This document shows, piece after piece, positions 7,160-15,590 of a DNA stretch of 64,000 bases. The translations under genes and the position numbers were made by a program. The DNA comes from Xanthobacter sp. NM-59. GTDB lineage: Bacteria > Pseudomonadota > Alphaproteobacteria > Rhizobiales > Xanthobacteraceae. The notes beneath the pieces were generated by a model. The model did not search any database, was not told the DNA's origin, and saw nothing but the letters and a program-made list of their open reading frames with translations. The stretch spans positions 806,001 through 870,000 of the forward strand of contig NZ_JACBFQ010000001.1 of the NCBI RefSeq assembly GCF_021401125.1, read 5' to 3'. Position 1 is the first letter of the stretch; every line of letters starts with the position of its first letter.

Positions 7160-9338
7160 CTTCCACATACCGTCCATGGGTCTTGAGGGTGGCGAGGTCG
7201 AGGCCGAGCGGATGCACGATGGGATCGAGCGCCCGGCGCACCGCTTCAGCCATGTCGCGCCCGCCGCAAACCAGGATCTGGGCACCCTGGCGGATCAGCT
7301 CCCGCAGGCGCGGCGCATCGGCGGCAATGCGGTCCTGCACATAGGCGCTCCCGGCCGGAGCGCGCGAGAAGGCGGTGGAAAGCGAGGTGAGGCGCTTTTC
7401 CGCCAGATGCCGGGCCAGCTCGTGCTCATAGAGGAAGTCGGAAGACGGGCTGCGCCCACCCCAATACAGGTGCACCGGCCGCCCCGGCGCATTGGCCCGC
7501 ACGAAGCCAGCAAGGGGCCCGATGCCCGCTCCGGCGCCGATGAGGATGAGCGGCATGCGCCCTTCGGCGGGGTGGAAGGTGGGGTTGGTGCGGATGAAGG
7601 CATCAACCTCGTCGCCCGCCTTGAGCCCATGGAGGAAGCTGGAGCACAGCCCCCCTTCGCGCAGCCGCACACAGATCTCCGCCATGCCGTCCCGGGTGGA
7701 GGACGCCAGCGAATAGAAGCGCGGCATGGCGCTGCCCGGCGGCACGATGGCCAGAAGATCCCCCGCTTCGAACTCCGGCAGGGGGGACGCGTGCCCCCTG
7801 CTCTGAGGCATGCGGAAGCGCAGGATGGCCACGGGAGCCCCGACCGCCGCCCCGTAATCCTCGCGCTCCACCAGCGTCAAGGCCTGGGTCTTCGGTGTCT
7901 CGGCGATGTGCGTGAGGGTCAGCTCGTGGCCGAGCGCCGCGCCGAGGTCCTGCCCCCATTGGGCGAACTCCTGGGCCGAACGCCGATCGATGCGCTTCAT
8001 GGGCATAAGCAGTGGCCAGCCCTTGGCGTGCAGCGCGCCCGCCACATCCTCCGCAAAGGCGCAGAAACGCGGGAAGCTGCGATCGCCGAAGCCGAGCACG
8101 GCGACGGGCACCTTGCCCTCAAGCCCCGAGAGACGGGAGAGGAAGGCGGCAGCGGACGCGGGCGCCGCGCCGTCGCCATGGGTGGCGGCAAGGATCAGCA
8201 TGCGCTCAGCCTTCAGGTGCTCGGGCCCGATTTCACTCATGGTGGCGGTGTGGACACGGTGGCCGGCGGCCGTGAGGGCCTTGTGGAGCGTTCCGGCGAA
8301 GCCCCAGGTGGAATTGGCTTCACTGCCCACCAGGATCACCGTGTCGGCCGCGCGCGCGGGAACATTGGCCACGATGCGCGGCCGGGCCGCGCGCCTGCGC
8401 ACCCACATAACGATGCCGGTGCCGCTCAGCACAGGAACTGCAAGGGCCGAAAGGCCGAGAAGCAGCCCCAGCAGCCAGGCCCCGCCACGCCCCGTATGGA
8501 GCATGCGGAAAATGCCATCGAGGCGTTCCAGCACGGAAGCGGGGGTGAAGGCGAGCTGGTCGCCCGTCGCCGGATCGATCACGGCCTCGCCCGCAGCGGT
8601 GCGCAGCACATAAGTGCCGGTGGCATCTCCCGCAGCGGGGAATGTCAGCTCGCGAAGCTCCGAAAGCTTGGTGCCTCTGAGCGCCGAAAGGCTGCCCACG
8701 GGGGCCGGAGCGCCGCCGCTGGCGGTGACCTCAGCCACGGGCGCCTGCGGCTGCGGAATGAGGCCAAACGTTCCCGCGGACATCCAAAGGCCCGTCAGGG
8801 AAGAAACGATGAGGCCCACAGTCGCGAGGCGGCCCAATTCGCCATGCCAGCGCTGGGCTGGTGTGCCCCGGATGGGCCGCAACAGCGCCCGCGCCCCACC
8901 AAGCCGGCGAGCGAGCAGGACAAGGCCCGACACGCTCAGCGCCAGCATGGCGAAGGCACCGACACCGGCCGCCGCCCGCCCCGCGTCGCCCATGAGGAAG
9001 GCGCGGTGCAGATTGGTGATGAAGCGCGTGGTTTCCGACACCTGATAGGGCCCGAGCCCCGCCCCGGTGGCCGGGTCCAGCCGCTCGACGCCGCGCGCGT
9101 CCGCGTCCTCGAAGGCCACGGTGAAGGTCCCGTCCGCCCGCATGCGGATGGTATCGACAGACTGATGGCGCGCCGCCACGGCCTCGGCGAGGGCGGCCAC
9201 GCTCATATTCCCGGGGATGGCGGGCGCCGCCATCCGGTCCATGGCCGGCTGGACGGAGAGCACCACGCCCGTGATGGCGATGAAGGACAGGCCGAGCGCT
9301 AGCACAACGCCCGGCAGCCCATGAAGACGGCGTAGCAT
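7149..9338 (-). CDS. PepSY membrane protein fused to CysJ-like flavodoxin/FNR reductase
   Basis: 729-aa fusion. The N-terminal third is a PepSY-associated membrane domain: four hydrophobic segments (about 9-30, 122-144, 170-190, 286-312) each accompanied by a histidine (H6, H111, H165, H281), a pattern that could bind haem. Residues about 334-470 form a flavodoxin domain. Residues 485-729 form an FAD/NADPH reductase with RFYSLASS (540-547), the dinucleotide loop GAGAGIGPLAGF (601-612), CGGRDMA (691-697) and an aromatic C-terminus (YVEDVY) as in sulfite reductase flavoprotein. It probably passes electrons from cytosolic NAD(P)H through FAD/FMN across the membrane. Neighbours DUF2271 and ApbE suggest that the acceptor is a flavinylated periplasmic protein. 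Confidence 0.9.
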   Translation of the reverse strand: MLRRLHGLPGVVLALGLSFIAITGVVLSVQPAMDRMAAPAIPGNMSVAALAEAVAARHQSVDTIRMRADGTFTVAFEDADARGVERLDPATGAGLGPYQVSETTRFITNLHRAFLMGDAGRAAAGVGAFAMLALSVSGLVLLARRLGGARALLRPIRGTPAQRWHGELGRLATVGLIVSSLTGLWMSAGTFGLIPQPQAPVAEVTASGGAPAPVGSLSALRGTKLSELRELTFPAAGDATGTYVLRTAAGEAVIDPATGDQLAFTPASVLERLDGIFRMLHTGRGGAWLLGLLLGLSALAVPVLSGTGIVMWVRRRAARPRIVANVPARAADTVILVGSEANSTWGFAGTLHKALTAAGHRVHTATMSEIGPEHLKAERMLILAATHGDGAAPASAAAFLSRLSGLEGKVPVAVLGFGDRSFPRFCAFAEDVAGALHAKGWPLLMPMKRIDRRSAQEFAQWGQDLGAALGHELTLTHIAETPKTQALTLVEREDYGAAVGAPVAILRFRMPQSRGHASPLPEFEAGDLLAIVPPGSAMPRFYSLASSTRDGMAEICVRLREGGLCSSFLHGLKAGDEVDAFIRTNPTFHPAEGRMPLILIGAGAGIGPLAGFVRANAPGRPVHLYWGGRSPSSDFLYEHELARHLAEKRLTSLSTAFSRAPAGSAYVQDRIAADAPRLRELIRQGAQILVCGGRDMAEAVRRALDPIVHPLGLDLATLKTHGRYVEDVY

Positions 9339-9357
9339 TGAAAGTCTTCCCAGAAGA

Positions 9358-9828
9358 TCAGAAAGTGACGCTGAAGGAATTCACATAGCCCTTGCCGGCA
9401 ACAGGCTTGCCGGACGCGGCGGCCTCAAGGGGCACCACCACCTCGGAAGGATTGTCCATGCCGTCTTCCACGGCGGTGTCCACATGCACCTTGAAGCCCG
9501 CGTCGATCATGGCATCCGCGAGGTCGAGGCTGATCTTCAGCGTTTTCCCGGAGCCGATGCTGGCGCCGGTGATGCCGTCGATCTCCGTGGCCCGCCCGCC
9601 GGAGGCGCGCTGCCAGTCGGAGAGATGGCGATAGTATTTCGCCTTGTCGCCCGCCATCCAGAGCGTGCCCTTATAGGCCCCGGCAGCATCGGTAACGTAG
9701 AGCACCACATAGGCACCGTTGCCGCCATAATTCTTCAGCGTGGTCTCGAACGTGACCTGCCTGGCCTCGGCGAGCACCGGCGTCACGAGCGCGGCGGTGG
9801 CCGCCAGCGCGGGAAGAGCGAATTTCAT
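9358..9828 (-). CDS. DUF2271 exported protein with flavinylation-like motif
   Basis: 156-aa precursor starting at ATG 9828, with AAGGAA about 9 nt upstream. A Sec signal peptide (MKFALPALAATAALVTPVLA, cut after residue 20) exports it. The mature part is a beta-rich DUF2271 domain. Residues 84-90 read DGITGAS, closely matching the D-x-x-(S/T)-G-A-(S/T) pattern that ApbE modifies in NqrC, RnfG and FMN_bind proteins, here with serine in the acceptor position. It lies 19 bp upstream of the PepSY reductase and two genes before apbE. Most likely it is the periplasmic flavin carrier of this operon; that is inference. Confidence 0.85.
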   Translation of the reverse strand: MKFALPALAATAALVTPVLAEARQVTFETTLKNYGGNGAYVVLYVTDAAGAYKGTLWMAGDKAKYYRHLSDWQRASGGRATEIDGITGASIGSGKTLKISLDLADAMIDAGFKVHVDTAVEDGMDNPSEVVVPLEAAASGKPVAGKGYVNSFSVTF

Positions 9829-9866
9829 CGGGAATTTCCTTGAAGATGGGACGAACAGCCGAAGGC

Positions 9867-10220
9867 TCACTGCACCTCGACCTTGGGCCGGGCCTTGCCC
9901 TGGAACAGGCCATTGTCGGGCACCGGCGCGTTCGGATCGCTCGGGCCGCTCTGCGGCAGGGCGCTGCGACCGCTGTGGCCGTCGTCATCGTCATCGTCGT
10001 CGTCATCGTCGTGATGGCGGCGCTTGGACGAGGCATCGTCGCGATGCTTGCGGTGGTCGCTTTCAGCGAGGCGCTGCCAATGGCTGCCATCGCGCTCCCC
10101 GTGCTCGAAACGGCTCTCGGAATGGCGGGCGAAATGGTCAGCCCCAGCGGCGGCGAGGGCCACGCCCACGCCGGCGGTGGACAAAAGGATGGCTGCGCCG
10201 ATCAGCGTGCGCGTCTTCAT
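9867..10220 (-). CDS. small exported His/Asp-rich protein
   Basis: 117-aa product from ATG 10220, with GGGAG upstream. Residues 1-25 look like a signal peptide (cut near ALAAA). The mature part is very hydrophilic, rich in His and Arg, and has HH followed by ten consecutive aspartates (71-80) in the middle. No named domain is recognised. The low-complexity segment suggests binding of a divalent metal such as iron or calcium. It is the first gene of the DUF2271-PepSY-ApbE operon, 38 bp before DUF2271, so it probably acts in the same periplasmic redox or metal process. Confidence 0.7.
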   Translation of the reverse strand: MKTRTLIGAAILLSTAGVGVALAAAGADHFARHSESRFEHGERDGSHWQRLAESDHRKHRDDASSKRRHHDDDDDDDDDDGHSGRSALPQSGPSDPNAPVPDNGLFQGKARPKVEVQ

Positions 10221-10253
10221 TGGGGGGCTCCCGGTTCGTTTTGACCGGGCCAC

Positions 10254-11110
10254 GTTCCCGCACCCACCTGACGGCGACCTGAACCCAAGGCGGATCGGCG
10301 TTCAGCTTGGTGTCAGGTTCGCGCCAGCCCGCGTGAATGGCACCCACCGGCACCACTGCGACGGTCCCGAGGGTCGCTCCCGCATCCACCTCCTGGATTC
10401 GCGAGGCGAACAGCCCCAAGCGGCTGTGAGGCACTAACTGGGGTGAGCATTGTCCAGCTGAGGACATCCAGGTGGACCCTCGTTCTGGCAAATTCACGAC
10501 GACCAGAACACGAAGCGCCTGTTTCGACGTCCGATGACCCGGCGCCTTAGCGGCAATCTGGCAAGTTAGCGAGTCGTACAGCCGCTGATCCAGGTCGGGT
10601 ACGCACCCCCAAACCCCGGGCCACCCCAGGGAGCGCCCCGCCGAGACTGGGCTCTTTTTTATTTTCAAAGAGATATGGCGGGCAGCGCCCGACGAAGATG
10701 AGCACTACGAGATCGTGACAAGCATCTGACAACTATGCGGATACTCCATGTTATGCGGCTATCGGCGGGTTTCGGCGGCATTTGGGTGGCTAACGGCGGC
10801 CATTTCGGACGTTTGGCGGGGTTGCACCCTCATTTCCGTCGTTCACGAGGCTATCTTCGAATATCCGCTTCAGGCTCGAAACGCACCTCAGCTTGGCAAC
10901 ACGGCTACCGATTTCGGCAAGAGTTTCCCGCTCAAACCCCACAAAGAACGGGCCTGTTGGTCAGGTTCTGTGGCGGCTTCACGAACCAAATGCTTCGAGG
11001 CAGGTCGAGGACGTGACATACAGCGACCGCATCGATGCCCTGGCGCGAGCTTTCGGGCATCGATGGGCGGCGCAATATTGTCGCGCCACGAATTGCTCCG
11101 GATAGATGTA
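10254..11110. other. gene-poor degenerate stretch
   Basis: No reading frame here resembles a known protein, and codon bias is not that of the surrounding genes. Frames of 100 or more codons exist on both strands but give arginine- and proline-rich or low-complexity translations typical of non-coding GC-rich DNA. With the SDR fragment to its right it looks like decayed or rearranged DNA. Confidence 0.5.
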
Positions 11111-11114
11111 TTGG

Positions 11115-11600
11115 TGATCTTCTCGCTTCTGCGCCAAAGCTCTTCAGCGAAGTCCGGGTCGATCGCAAAGGCTTCGACACCGGTGCCGCGATTGGTACGA
11201 TCTTCGGTCAGATCGCGGGTACCGCCCTCCGGCAGTACGGGGGTGATATCGGAATCGGCGCAGAATACACCGCCCTTGCCGTCAAGCTGCGGATTGACCG
11301 CGCACCAGACGTGGGTGGCGGCGCCCTGCGGCACCGATTTCAGGTCACGGGCCAGATCGATGACGGGCCGGCCGTTCTCGTCGACGAACCCGGTGTTCTG
11401 CAGCATCTCCACCCCGACATGCGTGCCGAGATTGGTCCCCGCGATCCCGCCGGGATGGAGCGCGAACGCGCGAATGACCACCAGATGCAACCCCAATCCA
11501 TCTCGCGATTGCACGACCGAGATGGACGCGAAGCTGAATGTTCGCAGTCAGGCAACGAGCCAAGGTCCGCGCCTGGCGGAATGCTTCCGGTTTGGCGCAA
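11115..11600 (-). pseudogene. short-chain dehydrogenase fragment (C-terminal part)
   Basis: On the minus strand, about 11500 down to 11120 reads as the C-terminal third of a retinol-dehydrogenase-like SDR: a conserved FALHPGGI block, then PQGAATHVWCAVNPQL and GGVFCADSDI. A TANIQL segment, resembling the region just after the catalytic YxxxK, lies in a neighbouring frame near 11540, which implies a frameshift. The Rossmann N-terminus and the catalytic Tyr/Lys are missing. It lies between two unrelated operons in decayed DNA, so it is a remnant and not expected to be active. Confidence 0.65.
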
Positions 11601-11710
11601 CAGCAGATCCCGTCGCGCGTGGACGGTTGGGGCGAAAGCAGCCGGGGCGACCAGCGGAGCCCGGAGTGGGCGCACATCTGTAGGGGCCGCCAACAGGCAA
11701 GAGGGCGGGT

Positions 11711-12847
11711 CTATCTCGCGCTCGCCAGGGAGCGACGGAACAGCAGCATGCTTCCGGTGAGAAATGCGACCCCCATCACCAGCACGATCGCAAACTCCCG
11801 CCAGACGATCGAAAAATCCGCGCCGCGATAGACGATCGCCTGGGTGAAGCCGATGTAGTGACGCGACGGTAAGAGCCATGTCACATATTGAATCCACCTC
11901 GGCTGGCTCTCGATCGGGGTCATGCCTCCCGACAGCATCATCATCGGCATGACGGTCATCATCATCATCAATGCGAACTGCGCCATGGTGCGGGCGATGG
12001 TCCCGAGGAAAATGCCGATCGAAGCGGCGGCGAAAACGTAGATCACGGTGCCGAGGAGAAAAAGGAGGCGCGAGCCGGCGATGGGAACATCGAGCGCGCC
12101 TTCAACCACGAACAGCAGCGAGCACACGAACGCGACGATGATGACGAGACCGTTGGCCCAGACTTTCGCCAGCGCGATCTCGAACGCCGTGAGCGGCATC
12201 ACCAGGAGATGCTCGATGGTGCCGTGCTCGCGCTCGCGCAGCAGCGCCGCGCCGGTCAGGATGATGATGAGCATCGACAGATGATCCGCCAAGCTCACGA
12301 TGGCGCGGAACCAGGATTGAGTTCCATTCGGGTTGAAGGCCCGGCGGATGGCGAGATTTGAATCGAGGCCGGGCTCGTGCTCGAATTCCTGGCGGTATCT
12401 TTTCACCTCGTTGGCGACCATGTTCTGGATATAGCTCGACCCGATGGTCGCCTGCTCGACGGCGGTGGCGTCGATGCTCACCTGCACCTCGGCATTCCTG
12501 CCCCTCCGGACATCCGCCTCGAAGTGGGGCGGGATGGTCACGATGAAGGTGTAGCGCCCTTCATCCATGGCTCGATCGATATCCGCGGCGCCGATGGTCC
12601 TGGCCGCCTGGAAATAGGGAGGATAAAACAGCCCGGCGATGGAGCGGGACAGCCGGGAGTGATCTTCGTCCACGATGGCGATGGCGGCATTGTTGACCGT
12701 CTCCCCGGCGCCGGTCGCCTCGGTATAGATGCCGACGCCGAAGGCCCAGGCGATGAAGATGAGCATCATGGGGTCCTTGGCGAGCGCCCAGAGCTCCTTG
12801 GTGCCAAGCCAGAAGATGTTGGACAGGCTGCCCAGCAAGCCTCCCAT
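11711..12847 (-). CDS. yhhJ: ABC-2 type export permease, YhhJ-like
   Basis: 378-aa inner-membrane protein. It has one N-terminal membrane helix (about 26-45), a large periplasmic domain with AIVDEDHSRLSRSI, and five or six C-terminal helices, as expected for the ABC-2 family. It follows the rbbA-like gene by 2 bp. The gene order HlyD-like, dual-ATPase and ABC-2 permease equals E. coli yhiI-rbbA-yhhJ, so the three should form one export complex of unknown substrate. Confidence 0.88.
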   Translation of the reverse strand: MGGLLGSLSNIFWLGTKELWALAKDPMMLIFIAWAFGVGIYTEATGAGETVNNAAIAIVDEDHSRLSRSIAGLFYPPYFQAARTIGAADIDRAMDEGRYTFIVTIPPHFEADVRRGRNAEVQVSIDATAVEQATIGSSYIQNMVANEVKRYRQEFEHEPGLDSNLAIRRAFNPNGTQSWFRAIVSLADHLSMLIIILTGAALLREREHGTIEHLLVMPLTAFEIALAKVWANGLVIIVAFVCSLLFVVEGALDVPIAGSRLLFLLGTVIYVFAAASIGIFLGTIARTMAQFALMMMMTVMPMMMLSGGMTPIESQPRWIQYVTWLLPSRHYIGFTQAIVYRGADFSIVWREFAIVLVMGVAFLTGSMLLFRRSLASAR

Positions 12848-12849
12848 GG

Positions 12850-15588
12850 CTAACGCTCCTGCTTTCTCAGAAGGAGGGCCGAAAGCGCGAGAAAGGCGGG
12901 CGTGAAGAGCGCCAGGGCCAGGATGTCCGTCCGCATGTCGGCAAAGCCGAGGCCCTTGGTGAAGGCGCCGACGCTCATGTGCATGTAATAGGTGGTGGGC
13001 CAGAAGGTGCCCATGACGCGCGCGGCCCCTTCCAGGGTGGAGACCGGCTGCAGCATTCCCGAAAATTGCATGGTCGGCATCATGGACAGCACCGCCCCCG
13101 CGAAGACGGCGGCCACCTGGCTCCGGGTGAATGTGGAGATGACGAGGCCATAGCCCGTCGCTGCGGCGATATAGAGAAGGGCGCCGAGGGTCAGGACGAA
13201 GCCGTTTCCCTTCAGCGGGACCCCGAATAAGAAGACCACGGTCGCTGTCATGATGGCGAAATTCACCATGCCGACGCCGATATAAGGCAGCTGCTTGCCG
13301 ATCAGGAACTCCAGGCGCGTGGTGGGCGTGGCGTAGAAATTGGCGATGGTGCCGATCTCCTTCTCCCGGGCGACGCTGACCGCCATAAGAATGGCAAGGA
13401 ACAGCATCAGCAGCATGGCCGGCACGGAAGGGCCGATGGCATAAATGCTTTCGGCGGTCGGATTGTAGCGATTGCGCAGCACGATGGTGGTGCTTGCACT
13501 ACCGCTGGGGGCGCTCGAGGCTTCCCGCGCCCGCCGTTCGGCAAAGAGGCTATGCGCCTGTTGCACATAGCCCTCGATGGTCGCAGCCCTCTGCGTGTTC
13601 GCCCCGTCGATCCAGGCTGACACCTGCCAGTCCGAGCCCCACTTCACGTGGCGGCCGAAGTTCGGCGGGATCTCGATGGCGAGCGTGACGTCATTGGACT
13701 TCAGCCGCTGGTCCATCTCCGCGACGGAGCGGATCGGTGGACCTTCGCTGAAATAGCGCGAGTTCGCGAACCCCGCGAGATAGCTCCGGCTTTCCGGCGT
13801 GTGGTCGTGATCGAAGGCGGCAAACCTGATGTTCGTCACATCGTTCGACACCCCATAGCCGAAGATCAGAAGCATCAGGAAGGTGCCGAAGAAAGCGAAG
13901 GCGAGGCGCACGGGATCGCGCAGGAGCGAGCGCGTCTCGCATTGCGTATAGGCAAAGAGCCGCCGTAGGGACGTGAAACGCCGCCGGGACGGCGTCGCGC
14001 CGCTCTGTCGCGAAGCAAGGGGCTCGCTTTCCGTTGCGGGCGCCGCGGCCGGCGAAGTGTCGACCTCCTCGATATAGGAGATGAAGGCGGCTTCGAGATC
14101 CTTGGCGCCCTTGGATTCGATCACCTTCGCCGGCGTGTCGCACACCAGCACGCGGCCCGCATGCATGAGGGCGATGCAGTCGCAGCGCATCGCCTCGTTC
14201 ATGAAGTGGGTCGAGACGAAGATGGTCACGTTGTGATTGCGCGAGAGATCGGCGAGGAGCCGCCAGAAATCGTCGCGCGCCTCCGGGTCCACGCCCGAGG
14301 TCGGCTCGTCGAGGATGAGCAGCTCCGGATCGTGGACGATCGACACCGCAAGAGAGAGGCGCTGGCGCACGCCGAGCGGAAGGGACGAGGCATCGGCGTC
14401 CGCGTGATCCGCAAGCCCCACCTCCGCGATGAGCTGCTCCGTACGGCTCGCGGCATCCGCCTCGCTCAGATGGAACAGGCGCGCATGGAGCATCAGATTC
14501 TGCCGCGCCGAGAGCTCGCCATAGAGCGAGAAGGCCTGTGTCATGAAGCCGACCCGGCGGCGGATGGACAGGTCGTTGGCGTCCACCGGGCTTCCACAGA
14601 CGATCGCCTCGCCCTCGCTCGGAGCCAGCAGGCCCGTCAGCATCTTCATGGTTGTGGTCTTGCCGCAGCCGTTCGAGCCGAGGAAGCCGAAGATCTCGCC
14701 CTTTTCGATGGTGAAGCTCACGCCATCCACCGCCGTGAAGTCGCCGAAGCGGCAGGTCAGGTTCTTCGCCACGATCACCGGGCCATCCGTGCCCGGCTTG
14801 CGCGGCGGAATGACGAGCGGCGCCCGCGCGGCCCCGTTACTCGACCGGAGCGATACGAAGATGCGCTCCAGCTCCGTCTCGCCGGTCTGGGTCTTGAGCT
14901 CGGCCACGGTGCCGGAGGCCAGCACCTTCCCCTCGTCCATGACGGCGAGCCAGTCGCATTGGGCGGCCTCATCCATATAGGCGGTCGAGACCACCACGCT
15001 CATGGCCGGCCGCTCCGCGCGAAGGCTGGCGATCAGCGACCAGAACTGGCGGCGCGAGAGGGGATCCACACCCGTGGTGGGCTCGTCGAGGATGAGGAGG
15101 TCCGGGTCATGGATGAGGGCGCAGCACAAGCCGAGCTTCTGCTTCATGCCGCCGGACAGCCGGCTCACCAGACGGTCCATGAAGGGAGAAAGCCCCGTGG
15201 CTGCCGCGAGCCGGCGCGCGCGGCCTTCCTGCTCTGCGGCGGACAGCCCGAACAGCGTTCCGAAGAAGGCGAGATTCTCGGCGGCACTGATCTCCTGATA
15301 AAGATTCTTTCCCAGCCCCTGGGGCATGTAGGCGATGCGGGTGCACACCGCCCGGCGATGCCGCGCCTTCGCCATGCTGCCGCCCAGCACGTCCACTGTC
15401 CCCTTCTGCAGCTTGCGCGCCCCCGCCATCAGCCCGAGCAGCGTCGACTTTCCGGCGCCATCCGGGCCGATGAGCCCGATCATCTGGCCGCTCGGCAGTT
15501 CGAGCGACACCGCATCAAGCGCGCGGACCTTGCCATAAGCGTGGAAGACGTCGGCGATCCGAACGACAGGGCCAATGGTCGCCGGCAT
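12850..15588 (-). CDS. rbbA: RbbA-like fusion: two ABC ATPases plus ABC-2 permease
   Basis: 912-aa polypeptide from ATG 15588, with GGGGGAG 6 nt upstream. The first ATPase has GPDGAGKST, LSGGMKQK and ILDEPTTGVDP. The second has GSNGCGKTT, LPLGVRQRLSLA in place of a strict signature, and ILDEPTSGVDP. The last 360 residues or so are an ABC-2 membrane domain with a long periplasmic loop. This architecture is that of E. coli RbbA/YhiH, described as ribosome-associated ATPase or exporter. It is placed 2 bp from the adaptor gene and 2 bp from yhhJ. The export role is favoured by the neighbours. Confidence 0.9.
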   Translation of the reverse strand: MPATIGPVVRIADVFHAYGKVRALDAVSLELPSGQMIGLIGPDGAGKSTLLGLMAGARKLQKGTVDVLGGSMAKARHRRAVCTRIAYMPQGLGKNLYQEISAAENLAFFGTLFGLSAAEQEGRARRLAAATGLSPFMDRLVSRLSGGMKQKLGLCCALIHDPDLLILDEPTTGVDPLSRRQFWSLIASLRAERPAMSVVVSTAYMDEAAQCDWLAVMDEGKVLASGTVAELKTQTGETELERIFVSLRSSNGAARAPLVIPPRKPGTDGPVIVAKNLTCRFGDFTAVDGVSFTIEKGEIFGFLGSNGCGKTTTMKMLTGLLAPSEGEAIVCGSPVDANDLSIRRRVGFMTQAFSLYGELSARQNLMLHARLFHLSEADAASRTEQLIAEVGLADHADADASSLPLGVRQRLSLAVSIVHDPELLILDEPTSGVDPEARDDFWRLLADLSRNHNVTIFVSTHFMNEAMRCDCIALMHAGRVLVCDTPAKVIESKGAKDLEAAFISYIEEVDTSPAAAPATESEPLASRQSGATPSRRRFTSLRRLFAYTQCETRSLLRDPVRLAFAFFGTFLMLLIFGYGVSNDVTNIRFAAFDHDHTPESRSYLAGFANSRYFSEGPPIRSVAEMDQRLKSNDVTLAIEIPPNFGRHVKWGSDWQVSAWIDGANTQRAATIEGYVQQAHSLFAERRAREASSAPSGSASTTIVLRNRYNPTAESIYAIGPSVPAMLLMLFLAILMAVSVAREKEIGTIANFYATPTTRLEFLIGKQLPYIGVGMVNFAIMTATVVFLFGVPLKGNGFVLTLGALLYIAAATGYGLVISTFTRSQVAAVFAGAVLSMMPTMQFSGMLQPVSTLEGAARVMGTFWPTTYYMHMSVGAFTKGLGFADMRTDILALALFTPAFLALSALLLRKQER

Positions 15589-15590
15589 CG

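Noticed and set aside
6474-9302. 942-codon plus-strand frame across apbE and the PepSY reductase
   Set aside because: Antisense to two clearly recognised genes; composition is Arg/Gly/Ala/His rich without a domain.
10748-11683. 311-codon plus-strand frame
   Set aside because: No domain and no ribosome site. The minus strand of the same region gives a recognisable SDR fragment, so this is its shadow.
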